Below the pieces are notes generated by a model. The model saw only the letters and a program-made list of their open reading frames with translations, was not told the origin of the DNA and made no database searches. A program made the position numbers and the translations under genes. Source: Mariniblastus sp. (lineage in GTDB: Bacteria > Planctomycetota > Planctomycetia > Pirellulales > Pirellulaceae). From it: DNA of 64,000 nt. The stretch spans positions 1 through 64,000 of the forward strand of contig JAKVBG010000017.1 in the NCBI GenBank assembly GCA_022447605.1. The letters are read 5' to 3'. This document shows positions 25,928-35,736 of this stretch, piece by piece; the first letter of the stretch is position 1, and every line of letters begins with the position of its first letter.

Positions 25928-28168
25928 ATGTCTGTTTTATTACGCACTTTTGTTGGCGCCGTGATGGTCGTGTCGTTGGGCTCACTCTTACCGGCCCAGG
26001 GAATCCTGTTGCCTGATCGAGATCATCGCGAACATTTTGTCCTGCCCCAACCGGGTCGTCCGGTGCCACCCACTCGCACCTCGTACTGCATTGAAAAGCT
26101 GGCGATCGACGCCACGATCCAGGGGCAATTGGCGCGGACCAGCGTCTCCCAGACGTTCCGGAATACAGGCTCCCGTCAGATGGAAGTCTGCTTCGTCTTT
26201 CCTTTGCCGTACGATGGCGCTGTCGATAAATTGACATTTCTGGTCAACGGTCGTGAGCTGGAAGCGAAGTTGATGGACGCCAAACAGGCTCGTGACATTT
26301 ACGAAGGTTACGTTCGTCGCAACCAGGATCCAGCCTTGCTGGAATGGGTTGGGACCGGGATGTTCAAGACGAGTGTCTTCCCGATTCCGGCCGGGGAAAA
26401 GCGGACCGTCACCCTGCAGTACAGCCAGTTGCTGCGCAAACAGGGGGACGTGATGGATTACCTCTTCCCACTGGTCACGGCCAAGTATACGGCCGAGCCA
26501 GTTGAGTCAATTGATTTCCGTGTGGCGATCTCCGCGGATGCCGACCTGAAGAACATCTACAGCCCGTCCCACGAGGTCCAAATCGAGCGGGATGACGAGC
26601 GGAATGCGGTCGTCAAATACTCGCGGACCAACGTGATACCGCAGTCTGATTTCCGCCTCGTGGCCGGTGCGGCCAATCAGGATATTGGCGCCAACGTGAT
26701 CAGTTACTGGCCGGAGGATGCGGACCAGGGATATTTCATCTTGTTGGCGAGTCCCAAAATCGAGGCAGCCGATATGGCACCGCAGTCAAAAAACGTCGTT
26801 TTTGTCGTCGACCGGAGTGGCAGCATGAACGGCAAGAAGATTGAGCAGGCCCGCAACGCCGCCAAGTACGTGATGAACAACCTGCGGCAAAACGACCACT
26901 TCAATGTGATCGCCTACGATACGGATGTTGAATCGTACCTGCCCGAGCTGGAACGATTCACCGATGAAACGAGGCCGGGCGGGGTTGGCTTTGTCAACAG
27001 CATCCATTCCGGCGGTGGTACCAATATCGATGGTGCCCTGGCCCGGGCGCTGGGAGATATTACGGACACGTCGAGCCCTTCCTATGTCGTTTTCCTGACC
27101 GATGGTTTACCGACCGTTGGGGAAACGAATGAGATGCGGATCGTCCGTAACGCCGTCCAGCGAAATGCGCACCGTTCGCGGCTGATCAGTTTTGGTGTCG
27201 GCTACGATGTCAACAGTCGCCTGCTGGATCGCCTGACGCGAGAAAATTATGGCCAAAGTGAATACGTTCGGCCGGACGAAAATGTTGAATCGGCTGTCAG
27301 TCGCCTGTTTGACAAGATTTCGTCGCCGGTCCTGACGGACGTTGCCATTGAATACGATTTTGACGTCCGGCCCACGGAAAACGGCTCGGCCGTTAACCGG
27401 GTCTATCCATCCGGTTCGTTTGACCTGTTCGCCGGTCAGCAGATGGTGATCGTCGGTCGTTACCGGGATTCGGGCACGGCCAAGCTGAAGATCAGCGGCC
27501 AGGTTGCCGGTGAACAACAAGCGTTTGAGTTCAACGTGAACTTCGCCCAGCGTGGTGGGGGAGAGTCGAACCGCTATGTGGAGAAACTGTGGGCCAATCG
27601 GCGGATCGGAGAGATCATCGACCAGATCGACTTGAATGGAAAAAACCAGGAGTTGATGGACGAACTGATTCGCCTGGCCAAGCGGCACGGGATCGTTACT
27701 CCGTACACATCGTTTCTGGCCGATGAGAACCAGGACGCCGCTAATTTCGCCAGCCAAAGTGACAACCGGGCGACCGTCGACGCGGAGCTCGATCAACTGG
27801 AAGAATCGAGTGGTGAGGGCGCCTTCAAACAGCGTGCCGGAAAACAGTGGCTCAAAAACGCTCAGAAAGCGGCGCCTGCCGCAGCGAACGCGGGGATGGG
27901 TTTTGGTGAAGACGAAGGCGGCCAGGCGCTGCGTCGCAACCAGGGGCGCACGGTCTACCGAAAGGGGAAGATCCTGATTGCCGACAATGTGGCCGATGTC
28001 GACTTGCATAAAGAGGCGGACAGGATTGTCGAAGTCAGTTTTCTTGGCGAGGATTATTTCAAGTTGCTGAAAGAGAATTCGGTGGAAGAGAACCGCTTGA
28101 TGGCCAATCAGCGAGCGGGAGAAGAGTTAATCATCCGCTTGCGGGGCCAGGTCTATCGGATCAAGTAA
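25928..28168 (+). CDS. Secreted VIT- and VWA-domain protein
   Basis: 746 residues. Signal peptide (to about LPAQG, 21-25), a VIT domain (about 45-175; TSVSQTFRNTGSRQMEVCFV, LMDAKQARDIYEGYVRRNQD), then a von Willebrand A domain with MIDAS motif VVDRSGSMNG (about 293-302) and the later GGGTNID and LTDGLPTVG. The C-terminal third is mixed helix with an Ala/Gly linker. The inter-alpha-trypsin-inhibitor-like architecture is common in planctomycetes and implies metal-dependent protein binding outside the cytoplasm. It forms its own transcription unit between two terminators. Confidence 0.92.
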   Translation: MSVLLRTFVGAVMVVSLGSLLPAQGILLPDRDHREHFVLPQPGRPVPPTRTSYCIEKLAIDATIQGQLARTSVSQTFRNTGSRQMEVCFVFPLPYDGAVDKLTFLVNGRELEAKLMDAKQARDIYEGYVRRNQDPALLEWVGTGMFKTSVFPIPAGEKRTVTLQYSQLLRKQGDVMDYLFPLVTAKYTAEPVESIDFRVAISADADLKNIYSPSHEVQIERDDERNAVVKYSRTNVIPQSDFRLVAGAANQDIGANVISYWPEDADQGYFILLASPKIEAADMAPQSKNVVFVVDRSGSMNGKKIEQARNAAKYVMNNLRQNDHFNVIAYDTDVESYLPELERFTDETRPGGVGFVNSIHSGGGTNIDGALARALGDITDTSSPSYVVFLTDGLPTVGETNEMRIVRNAVQRNAHRSRLISFGVGYDVNSRLLDRLTRENYGQSEYVRPDENVESAVSRLFDKISSPVLTDVAIEYDFDVRPTENGSAVNRVYPSGSFDLFAGQQMVIVGRYRDSGTAKLKISGQVAGEQQAFEFNVNFAQRGGGESNRYVEKLWANRRIGEIIDQIDLNGKNQELMDELIRLAKRHGIVTPYTSFLADENQDAANFASQSDNRATVDAELDQLEESSGEGAFKQRAGKQWLKNAQKAAPAAANAGMGFGEDEGGQALRRNQGRTVYRKGKILIADNVADVDLHKEADRIVEVSFLGEDYFKLLKENSVEENRLMANQRAGEELIIRLRGQVYRIK

Positions 28169-28186
28169 CCCTCTCTCGGGTGCCTC

Positions 28187-28221
28187 GGGCCCGGCGATGG
28201 AATCGCTGGGCCCCTTTTTTT
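28187..28221 (+). terminator. Rho-independent terminator after the VIT-VWA gene
   Basis: GGGCCCGGCGAT pairs with ATCGCTGGGCCC around a GGA loop, followed by a run of seven T. Confidence 0.85.
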
Positions 28222-28256
28222 AGGGGGCGTCATCACGTGGCTGCCGGGTTCGGGGC

Positions 28257-28949
28257 TCACACCAACGAGTCGGATTCGGGTAATTCCCGCGTGTATTCAA
28301 TTTCTGACGTGGCGGCAAAGAAGACGAACAGGCCGATCAGGATAAAGGGGAATTCGCCCCAATAAAAACCGGTGACTACCAGCAGGATTGCCAACACTCG
28401 TCCCAGGTTGCCGGCCACCAGCGTGGCCCAGCGATGCGACATGAAAATCGCCAGGAACGAGCGGAGAATTCGTCCCCCATCCATCGGAAAAGCGGGGATC
28501 AGGTTGAACAGGAACAAGGCCAGGTTGGCCCAGAACAGGATCTGCGGAAACGCACTGACCCCAGATGGTTCCAGGCTCTGCCCTGTCGCCAGCAGGTAAA
28601 CCAGAAACAGCGCGCCGAGAACCAGGTTAACCAGGGGGCCGGCCAACGCAATCAGGAACTCCTGTCCTGGGTGATGCCGCGACATGCCGACCAGGCGGGC
28701 CAGGCCGCCGATCGGTGTGATGATGATGTCCTGGGTGGTGATGCCGAAGCAGCGGGCCGCCATCGCATGACCGTATTCGTGGAGTAGAACACAGGCAAAG
28801 AAGCAGAGCAGTAGCACCAGCATCACCCCAATCGTGGCCCAACCGGTCGACCAGCAACTGTAGATGACGTAGATCGGCGCAAAGATGAATGTCCAATGGA
28901 CAAACACATCAACGCCGGCCGCTCGCCCGATCTTTAATTGCCATCCCAT
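28257..28949 (-). CDS. Site-2 protease family (M50) metalloprotease
   Basis: 230 residues from ATG 28949 (the frame runs on upstream into the selB end but lacks family similarity). About six membrane helices. Zinc site HEYGH (57-61) and the second ligand motif FPMDGGR (Asp157). The layout, with GGLARLVG and no PDZ or CBS domain, fits the compact S2P/SpoIVFB-like group that cuts membrane-bound substrates. It sits 46 nt downstream of selB in the same direction, so the two may be co-transcribed; no functional link is known. Confidence 0.9.
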   Translation of the reverse strand: MGWQLKIGRAAGVDVFVHWTFIFAPIYVIYSCWSTGWATIGVMLVLLLCFFACVLLHEYGHAMAARCFGITTQDIIITPIGGLARLVGMSRHHPGQEFLIALAGPLVNLVLGALFLVYLLATGQSLEPSGVSAFPQILFWANLALFLFNLIPAFPMDGGRILRSFLAIFMSHRWATLVAGNLGRVLAILLVVTGFYWGEFPFILIGLFVFFAATSEIEYTRELPESDSLV

Positions 28950-28995
28950 GAGGCGATACCTGGTTTCCGGAAAAGCACTGGGTACATGTTTCGTG

Positions 28996-30927
28996 TCATG
29001 GCGCCGCCGTGGGTGCCAAAACTCGCTTATCTCCATCGCGCGCGGTGAACCCGACCGAGTCGAGGTATTCGCAAAGCGGTACGGCATATTTTCTTGTCGT
29101 GTCGAGTAGTTGCCGGATATCACTGACCGTTAGGCCGTCGGTTTCTTGCAGGGCGCGGGTCAACGTTTTCCGGACCTCGTCCATCACCTGCTGGTGAAAG
29201 TAGATCTCCTTGGTGATCTTGACGAGTTCACCATTGTCGGCTGACATCTGCAGCAATTCCTGGACGGATTGGCGGTTCTTGGTCGCCAATTTTTCCAGCT
29301 CTTTGACACTGGGTGGTTTGACGCCGGCCTCCTGTAGCTGCCGGTTCAACTGTTCCAGCAGTTGGCGCTCCCCCTTGGAGAGTTTAGGGCCATAACCGAC
29401 CAGCCCGATCGACTCACGGTTCACGTCGATTTTCTTGTCCTGTTTCAATTGCTCGATCGCCGCGGTCAGCAGTTCCATCGAATCGAGGTAATCAAACTGG
29501 TGTTCCAAAGCGGTCCGGGGATGCTTGAATCTCAGCGGATGTTCCCGGTGCATACGTTCCAGGGTCTTCAGGATGCGACCACAAAACTCGGTGAATCGTG
29601 CATGATGAATCAGCAGCTGCCGGGTGGCCGACAGCTTGACCCGCCGGATAGCGCCCTCGTCCAGCATTGTTTGCACCGTCTCGTCGATGTCGAATACGCC
29701 GGTGGTCCGGGGCAGCCCGCTAGGGTCCCAGCCCTGGTTAAAGCGGAAATAAGCATTGGCCGCCGCCCGCTCTTTTTCCTCGGATGAGGTCAATTGCCGG
29801 AGCATCTGGAGGTCGGTGGAGGACGGCTTTCGTATCGGCGCCGCGTCGGGATCCAACACCCGCCCGCCCCCGATGGTAAACACGGGGGACTCACTACGGA
29901 CGACAAATGGCTGGTTCCAGATGGCCACGGCCGGTTCATTCAAATAGAACTGGGCAAACCCGTGGTCGCCCGGTACCAGTTCGGTGGATTGAAGCAGGCG
30001 GACGTTGGCCAGCAGTTCGGCTGTTCCTACGTGGAAACGGACTCGGGTCCGGTCCTTGAGTCGTTTCTTGACGTTGCTCAGCAGGAACAACTCGGTCGTC
30101 ACCAGTCGTGAAGGTTGCAGGTGGCCGGGGTGACAGACTTCGTCACCGCGCCCGACCTCGAGATGGTGAACCCCGGCCAGGTTCAACGCAGCGCGCTGCC
30201 CCCGGTGTACCTCGGTAGCGCTGGACTCATGGTTCTGCAGGCTGCGGACACGAACGGCCTGGCCACCCGGTTGAATTTCCAACGCATCGCCCACGGCAGC
30301 AGAACCACTGGAAACACTCCCCGTGACCACCGTGCCATGTCCTTCCATGGTGAATGTCCGGTCAATCGCCATTTTGAACGGAGCGTTTAACTGTCGTTGT
30401 CGAGAACTGTCGGCAGCTTGTTGGGAGGCTTCGGAGAGCGCCGCCTTGAGTTCCTCCATTCCCTGTCCTGTTTTGGCGCTAGTCCGAATGATCGGCGCCG
30501 AGACCAGGAAGGTCTCCTGTACCAGGCCCCTGATCTCTTCTTCCACAAGGTCCAGCCATTCCGGCTCAACCAGGTCACACTTGGTGAGGGCGATGACACC
30601 TGCCGGGAGGTCGAGCATCCGCAGGATATCGAGATGTTCCCTGGTCTGCTGCTTGACCGAATCGTCGGCCGCTACGACCAGTAGCGCCAGGTCCATCCCC
30701 GTGGCCCCCGCCAGCATTTGGCGGACAAATTTCTCGTGGCCGGGCACATCGACGATTCCCAGTCGGAACGGTGGAAGATCCAAGTGGGCGTAACCGAGTT
30801 CGATCGTGATGCCCCGTTTTTTTTCTTCGGGCAACCGGTCAGTGTTGGTGCCGGTCAATTGACGGATCAAGGAGGTTTTGCCGTGATCAATGTGGCCGGC
30901 AGTGCCCAGGATTAAGTCTTTTAACAT
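28996..30927 (-). CDS. selB: Selenocysteine-specific elongation factor SelB
   Basis: 643 residues from ATG 30927; a second in-frame ATG at 30957 gives ten more. GTPase domain: GTAGHIDHGKTSL (8-20), switch II DVPGHEKF, and TKCD. Beta-barrel domains II-III follow (MEGHGTVVTGSV), and the C-terminal winged-helix repeats end with LDTTRKYAVPLCEYLDSVGF, the typical SECIS-RNA-binding end. It delivers Sec-tRNA to UGA codons. Its presence implies selenoprotein synthesis, yet no selA, selD, tRNA-Sec or recognisable selenoprotein is in the window. Confidence 0.94.
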   Translation of the reverse strand: MLKDLILGTAGHIDHGKTSLIRQLTGTNTDRLPEEKKRGITIELGYAHLDLPPFRLGIVDVPGHEKFVRQMLAGATGMDLALLVVAADDSVKQQTREHLDILRMLDLPAGVIALTKCDLVEPEWLDLVEEEIRGLVQETFLVSAPIIRTSAKTGQGMEELKAALSEASQQAADSSRQRQLNAPFKMAIDRTFTMEGHGTVVTGSVSSGSAAVGDALEIQPGGQAVRVRSLQNHESSATEVHRGQRAALNLAGVHHLEVGRGDEVCHPGHLQPSRLVTTELFLLSNVKKRLKDRTRVRFHVGTAELLANVRLLQSTELVPGDHGFAQFYLNEPAVAIWNQPFVVRSESPVFTIGGGRVLDPDAAPIRKPSSTDLQMLRQLTSSEEKERAAANAYFRFNQGWDPSGLPRTTGVFDIDETVQTMLDEGAIRRVKLSATRQLLIHHARFTEFCGRILKTLERMHREHPLRFKHPRTALEHQFDYLDSMELLTAAIEQLKQDKKIDVNRESIGLVGYGPKLSKGERQLLEQLNRQLQEAGVKPPSVKELEKLATKNRQSVQELLQMSADNGELVKITKEIYFHQQVMDEVRKTLTRALQETDGLTVSDIRQLLDTTRKYAVPLCEYLDSVGFTARDGDKRVLAPTAAP

Positions 30928-30944
30928 CAGTCCTTTAACATCAG
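30917..30944. repeat. 12-bp direct repeat over the selB start
   Basis: CTTTTAACATCAG and CCTTTAACATCAG lie in tandem (15-nt period), so the minus strand carries GATGTTAAA twice and two in-frame ATG-containing units, giving SelB alternative starts 10 codons apart. Confidence 0.6.
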
Positions 30945-31065
30945 CCCTAAACGGCATGGCATGAAAAATCGGTCAACGATTGGCAGAACGCTTCCGTTTA
31001 TTTTAACAACGTATGCCTGCCAGGGGGCAGTGGGGGAGGAGCCAGCAGGAAAAGCTTTCATCAAA

Positions 31066-31104
31066 ACAAAAAAGAAACCGGGCCATTTGGGACAGCCCGG
31101 TTTC
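31066..31104 (-). terminator. Rho-independent terminator for the minus-strand secreted protein gene
   Basis: On the minus strand, GAAACCGGGC pairs with GCCCGGTTTC (10 bp, positions 31104-31095 and 31083-31074), followed by TTTTTTG. It lies 28 nt past the stop of the gene. Confidence 0.9.
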
Positions 31105-31131
31105 CTCTGCTTCCTGAATTGGTGGTCCCAT

Positions 31132-31725
31132 TCAGTAACGAATGGTCTTCTCACCGCCCTGTTGCCTGGCGGATCGCAGGGGGGGTTGGGCCGGGGGTTG
31201 GGTTGCTTCGGAGTCGGAATGGAATCCGCGGGTGATCCGATTCCACGTGTCGAACCCGCCGGATCCCGGGAGATTTTCCAGGTCACCTGTCCAAACGGAA
31301 AAGTTCTGCCGGGTCCTTCCCCAGAACTCCCTATTGCGGTCATTCATCTTTTGCAGGAATGAAGGTTGCTCCGGATTCCTGTCTGGGAACATGTTCCATT
31401 TGGGGATTTCGAATCCACTGACCATCGGTTTGGGGGCGGTCAACGGGTTTTTCGCTTCTGCAGGCTTGGCGGGTAGCATGCCGGACCAATCCCAATGGGG
31501 CGCCTGCCATTTCGGTAAGGAGAGCTTGGGTAATTTGAATAGCGGTTCGCTTTGCTGTTCAGGTTCATTTACCAGTTTGGAAAAGTCGAACATCATGGTG
31601 CGGCCCGGTTCCGCGCGCTTCATGTTGATGCCGTTGCCGTTGAAATACTGGTTGTCCTGTCCGAAGGCCATCGACCCCCAGGCCAGGAATGAGATCAGGA
31701 AAAGGGATGTTCTGTGAAACCGCAT
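31132..31725 (-). CDS. Secreted protein of unknown function
   Basis: 197 residues: signal peptide MRFHRTSLFLISFLAWGSMA with cleavage near AFGQ, then a Pro/Trp/Lys-rich chain with no Cys. Recurrent short Lys/Pro stretches (LFKLPKLSLPKWQ, FEIPKWNMFP) and a Trp-containing ending before a Gln/Pro-rich tail. Planctomycete-type exported protein; no domain recognised. It has its own terminator and is divergent from proC. Confidence 0.75.
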   Translation of the reverse strand: MRFHRTSLFLISFLAWGSMAFGQDNQYFNGNGINMKRAEPGRTMMFDFSKLVNEPEQQSEPLFKLPKLSLPKWQAPHWDWSGMLPAKPAEAKNPLTAPKPMVSGFEIPKWNMFPDRNPEQPSFLQKMNDRNREFWGRTRQNFSVWTGDLENLPGSGGFDTWNRITRGFHSDSEATQPPAQPPLRSARQQGGEKTIRY

Positions 31726-31881
31726 GGCATGATTCCCGTGTTATCCAAAAGAAATGGCGGGGAAGTCTTCCAGAACAGGACTTGCCTGTCTACACCAGAT
31801 TTACCGTCAAGGCTGATAGCAAGATGGCGGTTGAAAGGACAAAATGGACCGGCACCTGTATCGAAAGGGGGCGGGCAAGAA

Positions 31882-32679
31882 ATGAAAATTGGATTTTTGG
31901 GCGCAGGAAAGATGGGCCTTGCACTGGCTCAGGGGATCATTCAAACCGAGGCGGATTTCTCGACACTGATCAGTGATCCGGACGCGGGTGCTCGGGAGAG
32001 GTTTCTCCAGCAAATCCCGCAAGCGGTGGTTCTCGAGGAAAATCAGGCTGTGTGCCGTGAAGCGGATGTCGTTTTCGTCGCTTGCAAACCGCAGCAGTTG
32101 GCCGCGGCCACGGAGTCGCTGTCGTGCGAACCATCCAAGGCTCTCTACATCTCCATCCTCGCGGGTGTGACGACGCAGAGACTCGTCACGGCACTCGGTT
32201 CGAAACGGGTCGTTCGCGCCATGCCCAACACGCCCTGCTTGATCGGCCAAGGTGTCCTGGGGCTGGCTGTTAACCCGGCCCTCGACGCCAATGACCAGGA
32301 CCTGGCGGAACGACTGTTGGCCAACGTGGGAACCGTGGTCCGTGTTCCGGAGGCGTGGATGGACGCGGTTACGGGGATATCCGGCTCGGGGCCGGCTTAT
32401 GTGTTCAAGTTCATCGAGGCGATGATCCAGAGCGGGTTGAAAGCGGGGCTGGAACCTTCCATCGCGAGATTGCTGGTGATCGAGACGTTTCGGGGCGCGG
32501 CGGAATTGCTGAGGGCGACCGGGGCCGAACCGGATGAATTGCGGCAACAGGTGTCCAGTCCGGGTGGCACGACGATGGCGGGGTTAGCGGTGCTGGACCA
32601 ACGCGGGCTGGACCAGATTATCCAGTCGGCTGTGGGGGCGGCGATTGAACGGTCCCGTGAATTAGCGGGTTCATCCTGA
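31882..32679 (+). CDS. proC: Pyrroline-5-carboxylate reductase
   Basis: 265 residues from ATG 31882; a longer frame to 31714 overlaps the divergent gene and is not used. NAD(P) motif IGFLGAGKMGLALAQGII (3-20), VFVACKPQQL, VVRAMPNTPCLIGQGV and the C-terminal substrate signature ISGSGPAYVFKFIEAM with SSPGGTTMAGLAVLD. It catalyses the last step of proline synthesis. Length and motifs are standard. Confidence 0.95.
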   Translation: MKIGFLGAGKMGLALAQGIIQTEADFSTLISDPDAGARERFLQQIPQAVVLEENQAVCREADVVFVACKPQQLAAATESLSCEPSKALYISILAGVTTQRLVTALGSKRVVRAMPNTPCLIGQGVLGLAVNPALDANDQDLAERLLANVGTVVRVPEAWMDAVTGISGSGPAYVFKFIEAMIQSGLKAGLEPSIARLLVIETFRGAAELLRATGAEPDELRQQVSSPGGTTMAGLAVLDQRGLDQIIQSAVGAAIERSRELAGSS

Positions 32680-32906
32680 TCAGTCGGGTTTTTCGCAACT
32701 TCCCCACATCTCTCAAGCAGGGGTGGCTGCATCTGTCTGGCTCGATCGAGGGGGCACGATTGCCGGTCGGTTGACGGCTGCCGTGGATCGGGCCAGTGAC
32801 GGCGCGTCCGATGCGGCGAGAAAATGTTGACCCGGGTGCGGGCAAGACCGGTTGATGTGTATCATGGAAGGGTCGACGTGGTCTGTTTTTCAGGGAGAAA
32901 ATATTC

Positions 32907-34481
32907 ATGGTGAGAAATCTGTCGGTTGGTCTGTTCATGCTGTTTGGCTTGCCCGTTTTGGGTGGGGCTCAGGATCAAGAAGCGAATCGGACGGTACCCG
33001 ATTCAATCGAGGTTGTTCGGCTGGAGAATAGCAAGCCGCGCAACGTCGTGTTTATCCTTTCGGATGACCACCGTTACGATGCGATGAGTTTCCTGGATCA
33101 CCAGTTTGCCGAAACACCCCACATGGATGCCATGGCGGCCCACGGCGTCCATTTCAAGAATGCGCTGGTTACGACCTCGCTCTGTTCCCCCAGTCGCGCC
33201 TCAATCCTGACCGGTTTGTATACATTTCGTCACCGGGTGATTGACAATAACCGCCTGGTCCCGGATGGGACACTGTTCTTTCCGCAGTACCTGCAGAAGG
33301 CTGGCTACAAGACTGGATTTGTGGGGAAATGGCATATGGGCGGGCACCACGATCGCCCCCGTCCTGGTTTTGATTATTGGGTCAGCTTCCGTGGGCAGGG
33401 TCATTATCTGGCCCCGGGTCCCAACTACACGCTCAACGTCAACGGTAAGCGAGTCAAACAAGCTGGCTACATCACGACTGAGCTTACGGATTATGCGCTC
33501 GATTTCCTGGAAAACGAAACAAAACGCGACCAGCCTTTCTTCCTGTATCTTTCCCACAAAGCTGTACACGCAAATTTTACGCCCGACAAAAAATACGACC
33601 AAAAATTTGCGGACAAGCCGTTTGACCGACCAGCCAGCGAAAATCCTGTTGTCGGCAATGATCGCAATCTCCCGCGCTGGCTACTCGATCAGCGCAATAG
33701 TTGGCACGGCGTCGATTTTCCCTACCACAGCGATTTGAATATCGAGCAGTACTATAAACGATACTGCGAGTCACTTTGCTCGGTGGATGACAGTGTCGGG
33801 GCCGTTATGGAGAAACTGAAGGAGATGGGCATCCATGATGAAACCCTCGTGATCTACATGGGAGATAATGGTTTCATGTTTGGAGAGCATGGATTGATTG
33901 ACAAGCGGGTGGCCTATGAAACTTCGATTCGCGTACCGATGCTGATGCAGTGCCCGGATCTGTTCCGCGGTAACACGGTGGTCGATAAGATGGTCGCCAA
34001 TATCGATATTGCCCCGACGGTGATGGAAGCGATGGGCCTGCAGAAACCATCCCACATGGACGGGGAGAGTTTTGTCAGTTTGGCCCAGGGTAAGTCCGTG
34101 CCGTGGCGCGAATATTTTCTTTACGCGTACTACTGGGAGAAGAACTTCCCTCAATCACCAACGGTATTCTCTCTGAGGAGTGACCGCTTCAAATATACAA
34201 CTTATTATGGCTTGTGGGACACCGATGAGTTTTTCGATCTGCAAGCAGATCCGATGGAGCAGAAAAATCTGATTCATGATCCCGCTTTTGCCCAGCCATC
34301 CAAGCAGATGGAAAAGCGGCTGTACCAGATGATGGCCGACCTGGGGGGGATGGATATTCCGATGAATCAACCGCGGGGGAGTTCCCAGAACAAGCGCCTC
34401 GGCACTCGGGATGGTGACCGGTCAGCCGACTTTCCGAAGGCACTCGTGGTGCCCCAACCGCTAAACAAGAATGCCAAGTAA
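32907..34481 (+). CDS. Secreted sulfatase (Cys type)
   Basis: 524 residues. Signal peptide (to about LGGAQ, 18-22); metal ligands in FILSDDHR (49-56); formylglycine signature with C93 in SLCSPSRASILTG; later GKWHMGG, FFLYLSHKAVHANFTP and YMGDNGFMFGEHGLIDKR. The C-P/S-SR motif predicts conversion of C93 by a formylglycine-generating enzyme that is not in the window. Such sulfatases release sulfate from algal polysaccharides and are numerous in planctomycetes. GGGAGAAA precedes the ATG. Exact substrate is unknown. Confidence 0.93.
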   Translation: MVRNLSVGLFMLFGLPVLGGAQDQEANRTVPDSIEVVRLENSKPRNVVFILSDDHRYDAMSFLDHQFAETPHMDAMAAHGVHFKNALVTTSLCSPSRASILTGLYTFRHRVIDNNRLVPDGTLFFPQYLQKAGYKTGFVGKWHMGGHHDRPRPGFDYWVSFRGQGHYLAPGPNYTLNVNGKRVKQAGYITTELTDYALDFLENETKRDQPFFLYLSHKAVHANFTPDKKYDQKFADKPFDRPASENPVVGNDRNLPRWLLDQRNSWHGVDFPYHSDLNIEQYYKRYCESLCSVDDSVGAVMEKLKEMGIHDETLVIYMGDNGFMFGEHGLIDKRVAYETSIRVPMLMQCPDLFRGNTVVDKMVANIDIAPTVMEAMGLQKPSHMDGESFVSLAQGKSVPWREYFLYAYYWEKNFPQSPTVFSLRSDRFKYTTYYGLWDTDEFFDLQADPMEQKNLIHDPAFAQPSKQMEKRLYQMMADLGGMDIPMNQPRGSSQNKRLGTRDGDRSADFPKALVVPQPLNKNAK

Positions 34482-34676
34482 TCAACGGTTCCATCACGCC
34501 TGGATCGCCCTGTCCGTAGGGGCCGGGTGATCCTGAAATTTTTGTGCCGGTGGTTTTTAACGGGAGGCGTATCGCTTAGAATTTCCACATGGGCGAGTGT
34601 CCATGAAGCTTCTTTTTTTCTGCTTGATGACAGGCGGTGCCGCTGGCCGGTTAGCCGCGAACAATGGAGATCATCC

Positions 34677-35150
34677 GTGTCGTTATTTGAAGACAGCCGG
34701 TACCAGTATCGGGACACATTTTTCGTTTTTTTTGATAAAGAGAATCGTCCCGAAGTCGATAAAGTGCAGGCTTGCCTGGCGGAACTGGGCCCCAAGTATG
34801 ATGTGACCAATGTCCGTAACGCCGATGCCGACTTTGAATCGATTACGGTCGCTATCCCCCACGACTGTTCCGCCATGGATATTGCCTACGAAGAGGGTGA
34901 AGAAGTGCTGACGCAGATCGAGGAGGTCATGCAGGAGTTCCAGGTGCTGACCCTGGTCGGTGACGATTCGGAGAAGCTGGTGCGGATACAAAAAAGTACT
35001 GCCCGATTCGATATTTTCCACTTCGAACAGGTCTCGGTTTCCGGTGAAGAAGAGATCCTGGATCCGGGTGGCCTGCTGTTGGTGATGCAGAAATTGTGCG
35101 ACCTGGTGGACGGTGTTGGTCTGGATCCCCAGAGCCAAGCGTTGTTGTAG
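34677..35150 (+). CDS. Conserved-looking cytoplasmic protein upstream of efpL
   Basis: 157 residues from GTG 34677, chosen because GGAG sits 7 nt upstream and the sequence turns protein-like there (VSLFEDSRYQYRDTFFVFFD). The frame runs up to 34527, but that part is not protein-like. Acidic, no signal peptide, no Cys cluster: likely a small alpha/beta protein. The stop lies 2 nt before the efpL ATG, so the two are coupled. Function not recognised; a link to translation is only suggested by the neighbour. Confidence 0.72.
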   Translation: MSLFEDSRYQYRDTFFVFFDKENRPEVDKVQACLAELGPKYDVTNVRNADADFESITVAIPHDCSAMDIAYEEGEEVLTQIEEVMQEFQVLTLVGDDSEKLVRIQKSTARFDIFHFEQVSVSGEEEILDPGGLLLVMQKLCDLVDGVGLDPQSQALL

Positions 35151-35152
35151 AT

Positions 35153-35716
35153 ATGCAGGCGAAAGAAATTAAAAATGGATCGGTCGTCGTTTACAACGGC
35201 GCACCAGTCATCATCGAGAGCATCTCGGTCCAGTCCCCCTCGGCCCGGGGAGCCGCGACGCTCTACAAGTTTCGCGCCCGTAATATTGTCACCAAGCAGA
35301 AGACAGATATTACATTGAAAGGGACAGAATCCCTGGACGAGGCCGATTTCCAGAGACGGCCGGTCGATATCATGTACTCGGACGCCAGTCACATGCATTT
35401 TCTGGATCGGCAGGATTACCAGCAATACAGTCTCCCGCTGGAGGAAGTGGAAGCGGAGCGGAATTACATCAAGGAAGGTTTGGATGGTGTGCTGGCGCTG
35501 ATTTACAACGATCAGTGCGTCGGCATCCAGGTCCCCGCCACCGTGGAATTGCTGGTCACCGAATGTGATCCGGGGGTCAAGGGGAATTCGGCGACCAGTC
35601 GAACGAAGCCAGCGACCCTGGAAACCGGATTGGTGATTCAGGTTCCCGAGTACCTCAAGCAGGGCGAGACGATCAAGGTAGACACGCGAACGGGTGATTA
35701 TCTCTCCCGAGCCTGA
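35153..35716 (+). CDS. efpL: Elongation factor P-like protein EfpL (YeiP)
   Basis: 187 residues, three-domain EF-P fold. The tip loop reads VQSPSARGAATLYKFRARN, the EfpL/YeiP-type loop with Arg in place of the Lys modified in EF-P. The C-terminus has TKPATLETGLVIQVPEYLKQGETIKVDTRTGDY, almost the family consensus. It relieves ribosome stalling at polyproline and related motifs. It follows the unknown gene by 2 nt and precedes a PH-domain gene by 20 nt. Confidence 0.93.
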   Translation: MQAKEIKNGSVVVYNGAPVIIESISVQSPSARGAATLYKFRARNIVTKQKTDITLKGTESLDEADFQRRPVDIMYSDASHMHFLDRQDYQQYSLPLEEVEAERNYIKEGLDGVLALIYNDQCVGIQVPATVELLVTECDPGVKGNSATSRTKPATLETGLVIQVPEYLKQGETIKVDTRTGDYLSRA

Positions 35717-35736
35717 TGAGCCATGAGGATTGAGTG

